Origin: GCA-002282575 sp964493995
Lineage (GTDB): Bacteria > Pseudomonadota > Gammaproteobacteria > Thiomicrospirales > Thiomicrospiraceae
NCBI GenBank assembly: GCA_964493995.1
Contig: CAZBQD010000055.1
Span: 1 to 11,577, forward strand
Reading direction: 5' to 3'
Length of the DNA stretch: 11,577 nucleotides
Shown here: in pieces, positions 1 through 7,216 of the stretch
How the letters are laid out: the number at the start of each line of letters is the position of its first letter
Position numbering within the stretch: the first letter of the stretch is position 1
Translations under genes and position numbers: made by a program
Notes under the pieces: model-generated
Databases searched by the model: none
Told to the model about the DNA's origin: nothing
Seen by the model: only the letters and a program-made list of their open reading frames with translations

Positions 1-41
1 TGGAGTGTTAAAATAGTCCCTAACGGGAATTCAAGAGCGCA

Positions 42-70
42 TTTATACGCTATTTGACGATTTTTTTCAA
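42..70 (-). promoter_or_regulatory. Minus-strand promoter, probably for a divergent gene left of the window
   Basis: Read on the minus strand there is a -35 element TTGAAA (70–65), a 17-nt spacer and a -10 element TATAAA (47–42), a near-consensus sigma-70 promoter with a start expected near position 35. It points out of the window. In many gammaproteobacteria map is divergent from rpsB-tsf, so rpsB is the likely target, but that gene is not visible here. I see no equally good promoter for map on the + strand: TTGACG at 54–59 has only CATAGT at 81–86 with a poor 21-nt spacer. Confidence 0.5.
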
Positions 71-109
71 GTTATTCTTGCATAGTTTACCATTAAGGAC
101 ATCCAGCGC

Positions 110-904
110 ATGAGCGATCAAAGTAACCCAACCAGCAATGTCATTATTAAAACGCCGTCACAGATCGCCGGTATGCGCGTTGCAGGCAAGATGGCAGCGG
201 ATGTGTTGGCCATGTTGAGTGAACACATCAAACCCGGAATCACCACCGATGAGCTAGATCGCCTTGCCTACAACATGATTGTCAATGAACAACAAGCTGT
301 TCCTGCTTGCTTAAATTACAAAGGCTTTCCTCGCTCCATTTGCACCAGCATCAACCACCAAGTCTGTCATGGTATTCCGGGCGATAAAAAACTCAAAGAT
401 GGCGATATCGTTAATATTGATGTCACCGTCATTAAAGATGGTTTTTTTGGCGACACGAGCATGATGTTTGAAGTGGGTAAACCCACTATTCGTGGCAGTC
501 GCATTTGTAAAATCGCGCACGAATGCCTCTGGGTTGGCATTAATTTGGTAAAACCGGGCGTCACGCTGGGCGATATTGGCTACGCCATTCAGCGCCACGC
601 CGAACGCAATCACTGCTCGGTTGTTGAAGAATATTGTGGGCATGGCGTTGGTTTGGCTTTCCACGAGGAGCCTCACGTCATGCATTATGGTCGTCAGGGT
701 GAAGGACTCGTACTACAGCCTGGTATGACTTTCACCATTGAACCAATGATTAACTTGGGCAAAAAAGACATTAAGGTGCTACCGGATGGTTGGACAGTGG
801 TGACCAAAGACCGCACCCTATCTGCTCAATGGGAGCACACCCTTGCCGTCACTGATACGGGTGTAGAAATCCTTACGCTTCGTCCAGGAGAAGCTCGACT
901 ATGA
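110..904 (+). CDS. map: Methionine aminopeptidase, type I
   Basis: This cytoplasmic metalloenzyme removes the initiator methionine from new proteins once it has been deformylated. At 264 aa it has the same length as the E. coli enzyme. All five metal ligands are in place: D104 and D115 (in NIDVTVIKDGFFGDTS), H178 (GHGVG), E211 (TIEPM) and E242 (WEHT); the substrate-binding histidine is H88. There is no N-terminal zinc-finger extension, so it is the short type Ia form. The ATG at 110 is preceded by AAGGA (95–99). The stop overlaps the glnD start as ATGA (901–904), which implies co-transcription and translational coupling. The map–glnD–dapD order is common in gammaproteobacteria and supports both assignments. 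Confidence 0.97.
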   Translation: MSDQSNPTSNVIIKTPSQIAGMRVAGKMAADVLAMLSEHIKPGITTDELDRLAYNMIVNEQQAVPACLNYKGFPRSICTSINHQVCHGIPGDKKLKDGDIVNIDVTVIKDGFFGDTSMMFEVGKPTIRGSRICKIAHECLWVGINLVKPGVTLGDIGYAIQRHAERNHCSVVEEYCGHGVGLAFHEEPHVMHYGRQGEGLVLQPGMTFTIEPMINLGKKDIKVLPDGWTVVTKDRTLSAQWEHTLAVTDTGVEILTLRPGEARL

Positions 905-3483
905 CCTTAGCTGCCCCATTGTTGGTTCAATCATTGCACGATAGCAAAGAAGCCATTCGTGTGGGCAGACAACTGCTAACTAACTTACAAGAACAACAAT
1001 GGTTGCGTTTTGAAAGTAAAGCTCCCATTCAACACCTCATTAGCGAACGCACCAACTTTATCGACCAATTGCTTCGCCGTGTCTGGAAACACCACATTGG
1101 CCAAACACAACGCCTATGCCTGGTCGCTGTAGGCGGCTATGGACGCGCTGAGCTTCACCCCTTTTCGGACATTGACATTTTAATCTTGATTCCCGAAGAA
1201 GGAGCGAATGCAGAAGAACAGCGTCAGCTAGAAACCTTTATCACCTACTTGTGGGATATTGGATTACAAGTCGGCCATGCCATTCGTAGCCTGAAAGACT
1301 GTTACGATATGGGCAAGTCGGATTTATCGACAGCAACCAATTATATTGAGGCACGCTGGCTCATTGGTCACTACGAAGACTTTGACCAACTGAGACAACT
1401 CTGGCGTAAGCGTGATTTCTGGCCCAGTCGTGATTTTTTTAAGGCCAAAGTAGACGAACAAATTGCTCGTCATAATAAAGCACACGATGTACTGGCACAA
1501 TTAGAACCCAATATTAAAGAAAGCCCTGGCGGGCTTCGCGACATTCACACCCTAGCATGGGTAGCCAAGCGCCATTTCGACGCCAACAGTTTACAACAAC
1601 TGGTCAGTGTCGGTTTTTTATCGGTCAATGAATACAATGACCTAGAAAGGGCGATGCGATTCCATTGGCGAGTACGCTTTGTGCTACATCATCTCACTCA
1701 GCGCAAAGAAGAACGCCTGCTTTTTGAACATCAAAAACGTATTGCCGAACAGCTAGGCTACAAAGAGATCGATGGCAAGCTGGCGGTTGAAAACTTCATG
1801 CAAGACTACTACCGCAACGCCAAAACCATCCAACGACTGAACGCTCTATTATTACAACACTTCCGTGAGGATATTTTTGCCTCCCCTAAACCCAATATCC
1901 AAACCTTGAATGAGCACTTTTCACTGATTGATAAATCTCTCAACGTCACCAGCGAACAAGTTTTTATTCACAACCCAATACAACTCTTGCACTGTTTTGT
2001 ACTGCTAACCGATCCCCGTGTCGAAAACATCCGCGCGCAAACGCAACGCATTATTCAAAACTATGCGCATTTAGTGAATGAAGCCTTCTGTCATCAAGCC
2101 GAAACTTGGCAAGTCTTTCGGCATCTGCTTCAGCAACGTCAAGGGGTCACCCGCTCATTACGCACCATGCACGCTTTGGGGCTACTAGGTCGGTTACTGC
2201 CCGCCTTTCATCGCATTACAGGACTCATGCAATTCGATCTGTTTCATGCTTACACCGTCGATGAACACACCCTGTTTGTGGTGCGCAATCTGCGCGGTTT
2301 TTTAAAACGCACCAGCGAGGCACAAGAAGCCTATGCTTTTGCCTGCGAGCTGGCACAAGAGATTAAGCAACCCGACCTATTGCTACTGGCGGGTTTATTT
2401 CACGATATTGCTAAAGGACGAGGCGGCGATCATGCACTGTTAGGCGCACAAGACGCTCGTGAGTTTGCGCAGCAAGCCCAACTGACAGATAACGAGGGCG
2501 AGTTACTCAGTTGGTTGGTAGAAGCCCACCTGCTCATGTCGCACACGGCGCAGAAAAAAGACATCAGCGACCCACAGGTGATTGCGGAGTTTTGTCAATC
2601 GGTTGCCAGCGTGGAGCGCCTTAACTATTTGTATTTGCTTACCGTCGCCGATATTTGCGCCACATCGCCCGTTGTTTGGAACGGCTGGAAAGACAATCTA
2701 TTGAAAACGCTTTATCATCGCGCTCGACACGCATTAGCGCAACAACCGCAACATGATGATCGACAAAGAGCGACCCTAGCCCACTTCAATGCAGAAGAAC
2801 AGCAACGCTTAACGCAACTCTGGACCAGTCTGGCCGACACCCAATATCAACAACAACAAAGTGCAGACGACTTGCTTCGCCATGCGCAATTATGGCTATC
2901 CGATCAGCACCCCTTACCCATTGCCGCTTTAGCGCCGTCACCCGTGCAAGGGGTCAGTAGCCTGCTCATTTTTGCCGACGATCATCCCGGTGCATGGTTG
3001 ATTTTAACTGCCGCCTTCGATCAAATTAAATTATCGATTGTCGATGCAAAGCTTTACACCAATAACCAGCATCAAGCCTTAATCGAGCTGAAGTTTTTGT
3101 CGCCCCAGCATTGGACACAAGGCGAACAACAAGACTGGTTACAACATTTGCTAGCCAAACTGCGCCTGCATCAACTACCCGAAACACCGCATTTTCAAAA
3201 ACCTAACCACCGACAGCAACAATTTACCATTCGTACGCAGGTAAGTCTCAACCAGCAAGCATCACTAAGCGAAATGACATTGGTTAGCCGTGACCGACCG
3301 GGGCTATTGTATCGTTGCGCCAGAGTGTTTCATGAACTGGGAATTAACCTGATTTCGGCTCGTATCAGCACTGCCGGTTTACGGGTTGAAGATGTGTTTT
3401 TATTACGCAACGCTCACGGGCAAGCGCTCACACCAGCAGAAACCGAACAACTCAGCAGCCAATTAGAAATGGCGCTCATTTAA
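901..3483 (+). CDS. glnD: Bifunctional [protein-PII] uridylyltransferase / uridylyl-removing enzyme
   Basis: GlnD senses glutamine. When glutamine is low it uridylylates PII proteins (GlnB/GlnK); when glutamine is high it removes UMP, and so steers glutamine synthetase and NtrBC. The 860 aa chain has the full domain order. The nucleotidyltransferase domain carries GGYGR (78–82) with catalytic D90 and D92 in PFSDIDI. A central helical region follows. The HD hydrolase domain has H456 and the H501–D502 pair in LFHDIAKG. Two C-terminal ACT domains, which bind glutamine, lie at about 685–765 and 790–860; the second contains SRDRPGLLYR. Nothing is missing relative to the roughly 890-residue E. coli protein. 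The start codon overlaps the map stop, with AGGAG at 886–890. It ends 10 bp from the convergent VOC gene and no terminator is evident between them. Confidence 0.97.
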   Translation: MTLAAPLLVQSLHDSKEAIRVGRQLLTNLQEQQWLRFESKAPIQHLISERTNFIDQLLRRVWKHHIGQTQRLCLVAVGGYGRAELHPFSDIDILILIPEEGANAEEQRQLETFITYLWDIGLQVGHAIRSLKDCYDMGKSDLSTATNYIEARWLIGHYEDFDQLRQLWRKRDFWPSRDFFKAKVDEQIARHNKAHDVLAQLEPNIKESPGGLRDIHTLAWVAKRHFDANSLQQLVSVGFLSVNEYNDLERAMRFHWRVRFVLHHLTQRKEERLLFEHQKRIAEQLGYKEIDGKLAVENFMQDYYRNAKTIQRLNALLLQHFREDIFASPKPNIQTLNEHFSLIDKSLNVTSEQVFIHNPIQLLHCFVLLTDPRVENIRAQTQRIIQNYAHLVNEAFCHQAETWQVFRHLLQQRQGVTRSLRTMHALGLLGRLLPAFHRITGLMQFDLFHAYTVDEHTLFVVRNLRGFLKRTSEAQEAYAFACELAQEIKQPDLLLLAGLFHDIAKGRGGDHALLGAQDAREFAQQAQLTDNEGELLSWLVEAHLLMSHTAQKKDISDPQVIAEFCQSVASVERLNYLYLLTVADICATSPVVWNGWKDNLLKTLYHRARHALAQQPQHDDRQRATLAHFNAEEQQRLTQLWTSLADTQYQQQQSADDLLRHAQLWLSDQHPLPIAALAPSPVQGVSSLLIFADDHPGAWLILTAAFDQIKLSIVDAKLYTNNQHQALIELKFLSPQHWTQGEQQDWLQHLLAKLRLHQLPETPHFQKPNHRQQQFTIRTQVSLNQQASLSEMTLVSRDRPGLLYRCARVFHELGINLISARISTAGLRVEDVFLLRNAHGQALTPAETEQLSSQLEMALI

Positions 3484-3493
3484 GGTGTCGCGG

Positions 3494-3862
3494 TCATGGC
3501 TTGGCCACTAACTCTACGCCATTCCCATCGGGGTCTCGACAAAATAACGCAGCACGCCCCGACTGACTGAGGGTAAAGGTCATTCCTTCTGCCAGCAAAC
3601 GATGTTTAATGGTTTCGAGCTCCGCCACAGCCAGCGCCAAATGACGGTCTCGGCCGACATGCGCTGGGGCAACACGCTGCGCATCGGGGTTGGGCAAACA
3701 CAACAAATGAAGCGATTGACGATCACCCACCGCCAGCCATGCCCCCTCAAATCCCAGATTCGGTCGCTGTTGCAAGGGTAAGCCCAGCACACTCTGGTAA
3801 AAATGCAGCGACTTGGTCAAATCAGTCACCAACACACTCACATGATCGATGCCCAGCACCAT
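3494..3862 (-). CDS. VOC (glyoxalase/bleomycin-resistance fold) family protein
   Basis: A 122-aa protein of the vicinal-oxygen-chelate superfamily, made of two beta-alpha-beta-beta-beta modules that build a metal site. The signature is clear: GIDHVSVLVTDL at the start, a second module near 72–80 (DRHLALAVA), and the closing DPDGNGVEL. Potential metal ligands are H7, H52, H74 and E117, close to the H/E/H/E pattern of glyoxalase I and related enzymes. The substrate cannot be read from the sequence: a lyase, dioxygenase or thiol transferase of the FosA kind are all possible. The ATG at 3862 has a strong ribosome site (GGAGGG, six bases upstream), which supports this start. It is transcribed against glnD and divergently from dapD, and interrupts the usual run of map, glnD and dapD. 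Confidence 0.85.
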   Translation of the reverse strand: MVLGIDHVSVLVTDLTKSLHFYQSVLGLPLQQRPNLGFEGAWLAVGDRQSLHLLCLPNPDAQRVAPAHVGRDRHLALAVAELETIKHRLLAEGMTFTLSQSGRAALFCRDPDGNGVELVAKP

Positions 3863-3881
3863 CTCAAACCCTCCGTTAAAG

Positions 3882-3899
3882 CCGAATATTCGGTATAAT
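3882..3899 (+). promoter_or_regulatory. dapD promoter -10 with adjoining perfect palindrome
   Basis: A perfect -10 hexamer TATAAT lies at 3894–3899, 48 bp before the dapD start codon. No good -35 element is found 16–18 bp upstream. Directly against the -10 lies a perfect 12-bp palindrome, CCGAATATTCGG (3882–3893), in the spacer, where a bound protein would affect promoter opening. The placement suggests an operator; the binding protein is unknown. The region also serves as the upstream DNA of the divergent VOC gene. Confidence 0.5.
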
Positions 3900-3933
3900 A
3901 AACGAATTACCCACCCTATTCGTTTTTAAAAAC
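3900..3933 (+). repeat. Inverted repeat in the dapD leader, followed by a second palindrome
   Basis: AAACGAAT (3900–3907) and ATTCGTTT (3918–3925) form 8-bp inverted arms around a 10-nt loop, followed by T residues to 3927. It overlaps a further perfect palindrome, GTTTTTAAAAAC (3922–3933). The CGAAT/ATTCG half-sites match those of the palindrome beside the -10. The element lies at or just after the expected dapD start of transcription. It could be a second operator, or a weak AT-rich attenuator; the stem has few G–C pairs, so an efficient terminator is unlikely. Confidence 0.4.
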
Positions 3934-3946
3934 AAGGAAAGTTTCC

Positions 3947-4777
3947 ATGAGCGAACAACTCAAGTCCATTATTGAAGCCGCTTTTGAACGTCGTGCCGAC
4001 ATCAATCCGAAAAATGTGGACGCTGAAAGCAAACGCGCCGTTGAAGAAGCCCTTCACCTGCTCGATACGGGCGCTATGCGTGTTGCCGAACGTCAATCAG
4101 TCGGACAATGGACAGTCAACGAATGGTTGAAAAAAGCCGTACTGCTCTCGTTCCGTATGGAAGACAATAAAGTGATGCCAGCAGGCGGCAGCATGCAGTT
4201 TTATGACAAAGTTCCCACTAAATTCGCCAACTACTCAGAAGCCGACTTTCAAGCAGCCGGCGTGCGTGTGGTGCCTCCCGCTGTTGCCCGTCGCGGTAGC
4301 TACATTGCACCTGGTGCGATTTTAATGCCTTCTTATGTCAACATTGGTGCTTATGTCGATAGCGGCACCATGGTCGATACTTGGGCGACCGTTGGTTCTT
4401 GTGCGCAAATTGGTAAAAACGTGCATTTATCGGGCGGTGTCGGTATTGGTGGCGTGTTAGAGCCATTGCAAGCGTCACCGACCATTATTGAAGACAACTG
4501 TTTCATCGGTGCGCGTTCAGAAGTGGTGGAAGGCGTCATTGTCGAAGAAGGTTCTGTGATTTCGATGGGTGTTTACATTGGTCAGTCAACCCGTATCTAC
4601 GATCGTGAAACGGGTGAAATTCACTACGGTCGCGTTCCGGCTGGCTCGGTGGTGGTATCGGGCAACCTGCCTTCGAAAGATGGTAGCTACAGCCTCTACT
4701 GTGCCGTGATTGTGAAAAAAGTGGATGCTAAAACGCTTTCTAAAGTGGGCATTAACGCATTATTACGCGATCTGTAA
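3947..4777 (+). CDS. dapD: 2,3,4,5-tetrahydropyridine-2,6-dicarboxylate N-succinyltransferase
   Basis: DapD transfers succinyl from succinyl-CoA to tetrahydrodipicolinate, a step of the succinylase route to meso-diaminopimelate and lysine, needed for peptidoglycan. At 276 aa it is close to the 274 aa of the E. coli enzyme. The N-terminal helical domain (about 1–100) is followed by a left-handed beta-helix of hexapeptide repeats (about 107–240), visible as successive turns such as GSYIAPGAILMPSYVNIGAY and CFIGARSEVVEGVIVEEG. The family stretch WATVGSCAQIGKNVHLSGG is present. The ATG at 3947 follows AAGGA (3934–3938). It has its own promoter and a terminator 23 bp after the stop, so it can be expressed apart from map-glnD even though it keeps the conserved neighbourhood. 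Confidence 0.97.
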   Translation: MSEQLKSIIEAAFERRADINPKNVDAESKRAVEEALHLLDTGAMRVAERQSVGQWTVNEWLKKAVLLSFRMEDNKVMPAGGSMQFYDKVPTKFANYSEADFQAAGVRVVPPAVARRGSYIAPGAILMPSYVNIGAYVDSGTMVDTWATVGSCAQIGKNVHLSGGVGIGGVLEPLQASPTIIEDNCFIGARSEVVEGVIVEEGSVISMGVYIGQSTRIYDRETGEIHYGRVPAGSVVVSGNLPSKDGSYSLYCAVIVKKVDAKTLSKVGINALLRDL

Positions 4778-4800
4778 GGCATCATTTTGCTTTCAGCTTC

Positions 4801-4826
4801 AGCCGACCTTTGTGTCGGCTTTTTTA
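4801..4826 (+). terminator. Rho-independent terminator of dapD
   Basis: Stem AGCCGAC (4801–4807) pairs perfectly with GTCGGCT (4814–4820) around a 6-nt loop and is followed by a run of T to 4825. It starts 23 bp after the dapD stop and separates dapD from the kinase operon. Confidence 0.9.
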
Positions 4827-4840
4827 TTCGCTGCACCTGG

Positions 4841-4869
4841 TTGCATTCGTAAAAATCTTTAAGCATAAT
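4841..4869 (+). promoter_or_regulatory. Sigma-70-type promoter of the kinase–regulator operon
   Basis: TTGCAT (4841–4846) and CATAAT (4864–4869, five of six matches to the -10 consensus) are separated by exactly 17 bp. A start near 4876 would leave a leader of about 69 nt before the kinase ATG. Confidence 0.55.
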
Positions 4870-4890
4870 GATCGGCAATAAGTAGCGTCA

Positions 4891-4931
4891 CATTACGCAC
4901 AAAATACACGAAAATCGCACGGCATTACGCA
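4891..4931 (+). repeat. Pair of direct repeats CATTACGCA in the kinase leader
   Basis: CATTACGCA occurs at 4891–4899 and again at 4923–4931, 32 bp apart, close to three helical turns, so both copies face the same side of the DNA. The first copy is also half of a loose inverted repeat, GCGT-N6-ACGC (4885–4898). Both lie between the predicted transcription start and the ribosome site. They may be sites for a dimeric regulator such as the LuxR-type protein encoded by this operon, but that is a guess. Confidence 0.3.
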
Positions 4932-4944
4932 TACAAGGAACTCC

Positions 4945-6438
4945 ATGGACAAAACCCTGTCTAATGAACAGGTTTCCGCTTATTTGGCTCAACTGGGCCA
5001 TGAAATGCGCTCGCCCTTGCACAGCATTTTAGGTTTTACTCACATGCTCAGTGAGTCCTGTGCGCAGCCCAGCCAGCTTGAATGGTTAGGTCACATACGC
5101 TCTGCCAGTCAGCACCTACTTGAACTGATTAACGACATTATCGACATTGAAATGCTCAATCATCACAAGGTCACCATCGCCGATGAAATAGTTGATATGT
5201 TTGAACTGGTTAAGCGCATTCAGCAAGGGCTGCAACCGCAAGCACTGATTGGTCAATTACAATTAGATTGTCACATCGAAGCTGATTGCCCCCGTGTGTG
5301 GCGGGGCGATAAACGCAAGCTGAGACAGGTGCTGATTAACCTCATTTCTAATGCCATTAAATTCACCCCGCCGCAAGGCCAGGTCACTGTCTCGCTCAGT
5401 CAGGTGCCTTCGGGACTGCGTATTAGCGTACAAGACACCGGCATCGGTATTAATACCGACGCCCTGTCGCAATTATTTACGCCCTACTACCACAACACCA
5501 GCGCCCTAAACCAACAAGGCGTTGGCATTGGATTGGCCATTACCCGTCGGCTCATTGAACTGATGCAAGGTGAAATTTGGGTTAATAGTCAACCCGATGA
5601 TGGTTGCGAATTTATCATCATCTTACCCTTAAGCTATGTGGCCGAAACGGATCTGCCCCTGCAAGCGGCAGAGGAAAGCTTACCGGAATTGATGCAAACG
5701 ACGCACGTGTTGCTGGTTGACGATGATCGACTGCATCATGAAGTTTTTCATGGCATGGTGCAAAAGTTGCCTTTTATCGTACACAGTGCTTACACAGCAG
5801 AACAAGCCCTAAGCCTTTACGAACAAAAACAGCCGCAATTAATTCTGATCGACTACCGACTCCCCGACAGTGACGGTTTGACGCTCGCTAAAAAAATGCG
5901 CCACCTCATCAACCATCGCGATCGTCAGCAGCAGACGCGGCTGGTTATGCTCACTGCCCAGTCTCAAGAGCATTTTGAAAGTGCATTACTCGACGGCACA
6001 CTCGACGCTTGGTTAGCCAAACCCCTTTCTTATGCAGAACTGATTACCTTGGCCAATGAATGTCACCTCAATCCGAGCACCAGCCTTAGCCCAGAACAGC
6101 AAATCATGGCATCAGACGAAAACACAACGTCCCTTGACGAAATTCGTTTGGCTATCGAACAACTTCCCAGTTATTTACGCAACCTGTGGCCAGAATTCAC
6201 CAGCGAATTACGCAATGGCATCAGCTACTGCCAACAGATGCTCGACGCCAACAAAATGACCGAATTAATGACCAAAGCACATCAGCTCAAAGGGCAAGCG
6301 ATGGTATTTCAACAACGCCCCCTCATTCAGCTGCTTGAACAGTTAGAACAACACGCACAAAATCGCGACCTTCACCTTTGCCAGCAAGTGCTAACGCAAA
6401 CAGCACGCATCGAAAGCACCACTAGGAGCCCAACATGA
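4945..6438 (+). CDS. Soluble hybrid sensor histidine kinase (HisKA–HATPase–REC–HPt) without an input domain
   Basis: This 497-aa protein contains every station of a phosphorelay but no visible sensor. HisKA begins almost at the N-terminus, with phospho-accepting H19 in LGHEMRSPLHSILGF. The ATPase domain shows the N box (N132, N136), G1 box DTGIGI (164–169) and G2 box GVGIGLAI (192–199). The receiver (about 253–375) has D259–D261, phospho-acceptor D303 in LILIDYRLP, T337 and K359. A C-terminal HPt domain carries H447 in AHQLKG. No membrane segment, PAS or HAMP is seen. An in-frame stop at 4879–4881 with no start codon after it other than 4945 shows that the N-terminus is not mis-called. AAGGA precedes the ATG by five bases. 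It overlaps the response-regulator gene by ATGA, so H19–D303–H447 probably feeds that protein. The signal must come from a partner protein or a cytoplasmic cue. Confidence 0.9.
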   Translation: MDKTLSNEQVSAYLAQLGHEMRSPLHSILGFTHMLSESCAQPSQLEWLGHIRSASQHLLELINDIIDIEMLNHHKVTIADEIVDMFELVKRIQQGLQPQALIGQLQLDCHIEADCPRVWRGDKRKLRQVLINLISNAIKFTPPQGQVTVSLSQVPSGLRISVQDTGIGINTDALSQLFTPYYHNTSALNQQGVGIGLAITRRLIELMQGEIWVNSQPDDGCEFIIILPLSYVAETDLPLQAAEESLPELMQTTHVLLVDDDRLHHEVFHGMVQKLPFIVHSAYTAEQALSLYEQKQPQLILIDYRLPDSDGLTLAKKMRHLINHRDRQQQTRLVMLTAQSQEHFESALLDGTLDAWLAKPLSYAELITLANECHLNPSTSLSPEQQIMASDENTTSLDEIRLAIEQLPSYLRNLWPEFTSELRNGISYCQQMLDANKMTELMTKAHQLKGQAMVFQQRPLIQLLEQLEQHAQNRDLHLCQQVLTQTARIESTTRSPT

Positions 6439-7076
6439 AACCGACTCGTATCGCCATTATCGACGACCATCGCATCGTAACCCAAGCCATTTCAGGACTG
6501 TTAACACAGTTCAAAGACTTCAAAGTCGTCGGTGTCGGCTACGATGGCAAGAGCGCTTTAGAGCTGGTGGTCAGTCAAAAGCCCGACCTATTAATTCTCG
6601 ACTTACAACTTCCGGGCTTATCGGGCAGTGAATTGTTACCGATTGTCAAAAAAGCTTATCCGCATTTACGTGTCATTATCCTCACCGCGTCACAAATCAA
6701 ACAAACTTGGCAAAAGGTGTTAGCCTTAGGTGCTGATGGTATTGCTCTGAAAAGCGTCGCTTCTGAAGTCTTGGTCGAAGGCATTCGTCAGGTAGTTCAA
6801 GGGCAAATGTTTATTGATCCGGTTATTCAAGAAGAACTCTCGCGCCATGATTCTGGGGTTTACTTATCGCTTCCCGATGAAGTAGCACAACAACTCACCC
6901 GCCGCGAGCGCGAAATCTTACTATTGGTATTGAATAATCTAACCAGTAAACAAATTGCTGAAAAGCTGGATATTTCAGATAGAACCGTCTCGAAACATCG
7001 CGAGAATATTTACCATAAACTAGGCGTCAACTCGTCGGAAGAGATTTTGCCCATACTACAAAACATCAGTAGCTAA
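6435..7076 (+). CDS. NarL/FixJ-family response regulator (REC + LuxR-type HTH)
   Basis: A 213-aa DNA-binding response regulator. The receiver domain (1–120) has the acidic pair D10–D11, phospho-acceptor D56 (LLILDLQLPG), T84 and K106. The LuxR/GerE-type helix-turn-helix lies at about 153–205 (LTRREREILLLV, then the recognition helix in SDRTVSKHRENIYHKLGV). It is the natural end point of the phosphorelay of the upstream kinase: the genes overlap by ATGA (6435–6438), and AGGAG (6424–6428) inside the kinase gene serves as ribosome site. Target genes cannot be told from the sequence; the leader of its own operon holds a direct repeat that could be one. No terminator with a T-run on the + strand follows the stop, because the hairpin at 7109–7127 is directed to the other strand. 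Confidence 0.93.
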   Translation: MKPTRIAIIDDHRIVTQAISGLLTQFKDFKVVGVGYDGKSALELVVSQKPDLLILDLQLPGLSGSELLPIVKKAYPHLRVIILTASQIKQTWQKVLALGADGIALKSVASEVLVEGIRQVVQGQMFIDPVIQEELSRHDSGVYLSLPDEVAQQLTRREREILLLVLNNLTSKQIAEKLDISDRTVSKHRENIYHKLGVNSSEEILPILQNISS

Positions 7077-7103
7077 GGGCGCAGTGACATAATCGACAGG
7101 CAT

Positions 7104-7127
7104 AAAAAAGCCCAACGAGGTTGGGCT
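7104..7127 (-). terminator. Strong rho-independent terminator on the minus strand
   Basis: The arms AGCCCAAC and GTTGGGCT form a perfect 8-bp stem with a 3-nt loop (7109–7127). On the minus strand the stem is followed directly by a run of T (7108–7104); on the + strand it is not. It therefore ends leftward transcription: either a long fnr 3' end (134 bp after the fnr stop) or, better placed, the predicted small RNA that starts near 7168. Confidence 0.9.
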
Positions 7128-7168
7128 AAGCGGGCTACATTATGGAAAGAAGCATTCGCTTCTGACAC
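7104..7168 (-). ncRNA. Candidate FNR-activated small RNA, about 65 nt
   Basis: No open reading frame fits here, yet the minus strand has the complete layout of a bacterial small RNA. It starts at a predicted +1 near 7168 placed by an FNR box at -41.5 and an extended -10. A first hairpin follows, with stem AGAAGC/GCTTCT and tetraloop GAAT (7163–7148). Then comes an unpaired stretch of about 20 nt, rich in pyrimidines and holding TTTCC (7148–7144 on the minus strand) and AGCCC. The end is the 8-bp terminator hairpin with a U-tail. The 20-nt middle stretch could pair with ribosome sites of target messages, and the U-tail suits Hfq. By analogy with FnrS of E. coli, which is FNR-activated, it may repress aerobic functions under low oxygen. 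It does not resemble FnrS in sequence as I remember it. Transcription has not been shown, so this remains a prediction. Confidence 0.55.
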
Positions 7169-7174
7169 AGGTGT

Positions 7175-7216
7175 ATTTGACCACACTCAGCGCTCAAACA
7201 ACTTGATTTCGATCAA
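7175..7216 (-). promoter_or_regulatory. Class II FNR-dependent promoter: perfect FNR box plus extended -10
   Basis: TTGATTTCGATCAA (7203–7216) matches the FNR/ANR consensus TTGAT-N4-ATCAA in all ten fixed positions. On the minus strand an extended -10, TGG-TCAAAT, lies at 7183–7175. A start seven bases further (7168) puts the centre of the box exactly at -41.5, the standard place for activation by FNR. There is no gene for it to drive except the predicted small RNA. On the + strand the nearest -10-like element (TATACA, 7243–7248) fits this spacing less well. Confidence 0.65.

Noticed and set aside
311..685. A 124-codon open frame on the - strand inside map
   Set aside because: It is fully antisense to map, whose five metal ligands and length are intact; no promoter or protein family supports it.
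7109..7127. The hairpin as terminator of the + strand response-regulator operon
   Set aside because: After the stem the + strand reads AAGCGGGC, with no T-run; the T-run exists only on the minus strand.
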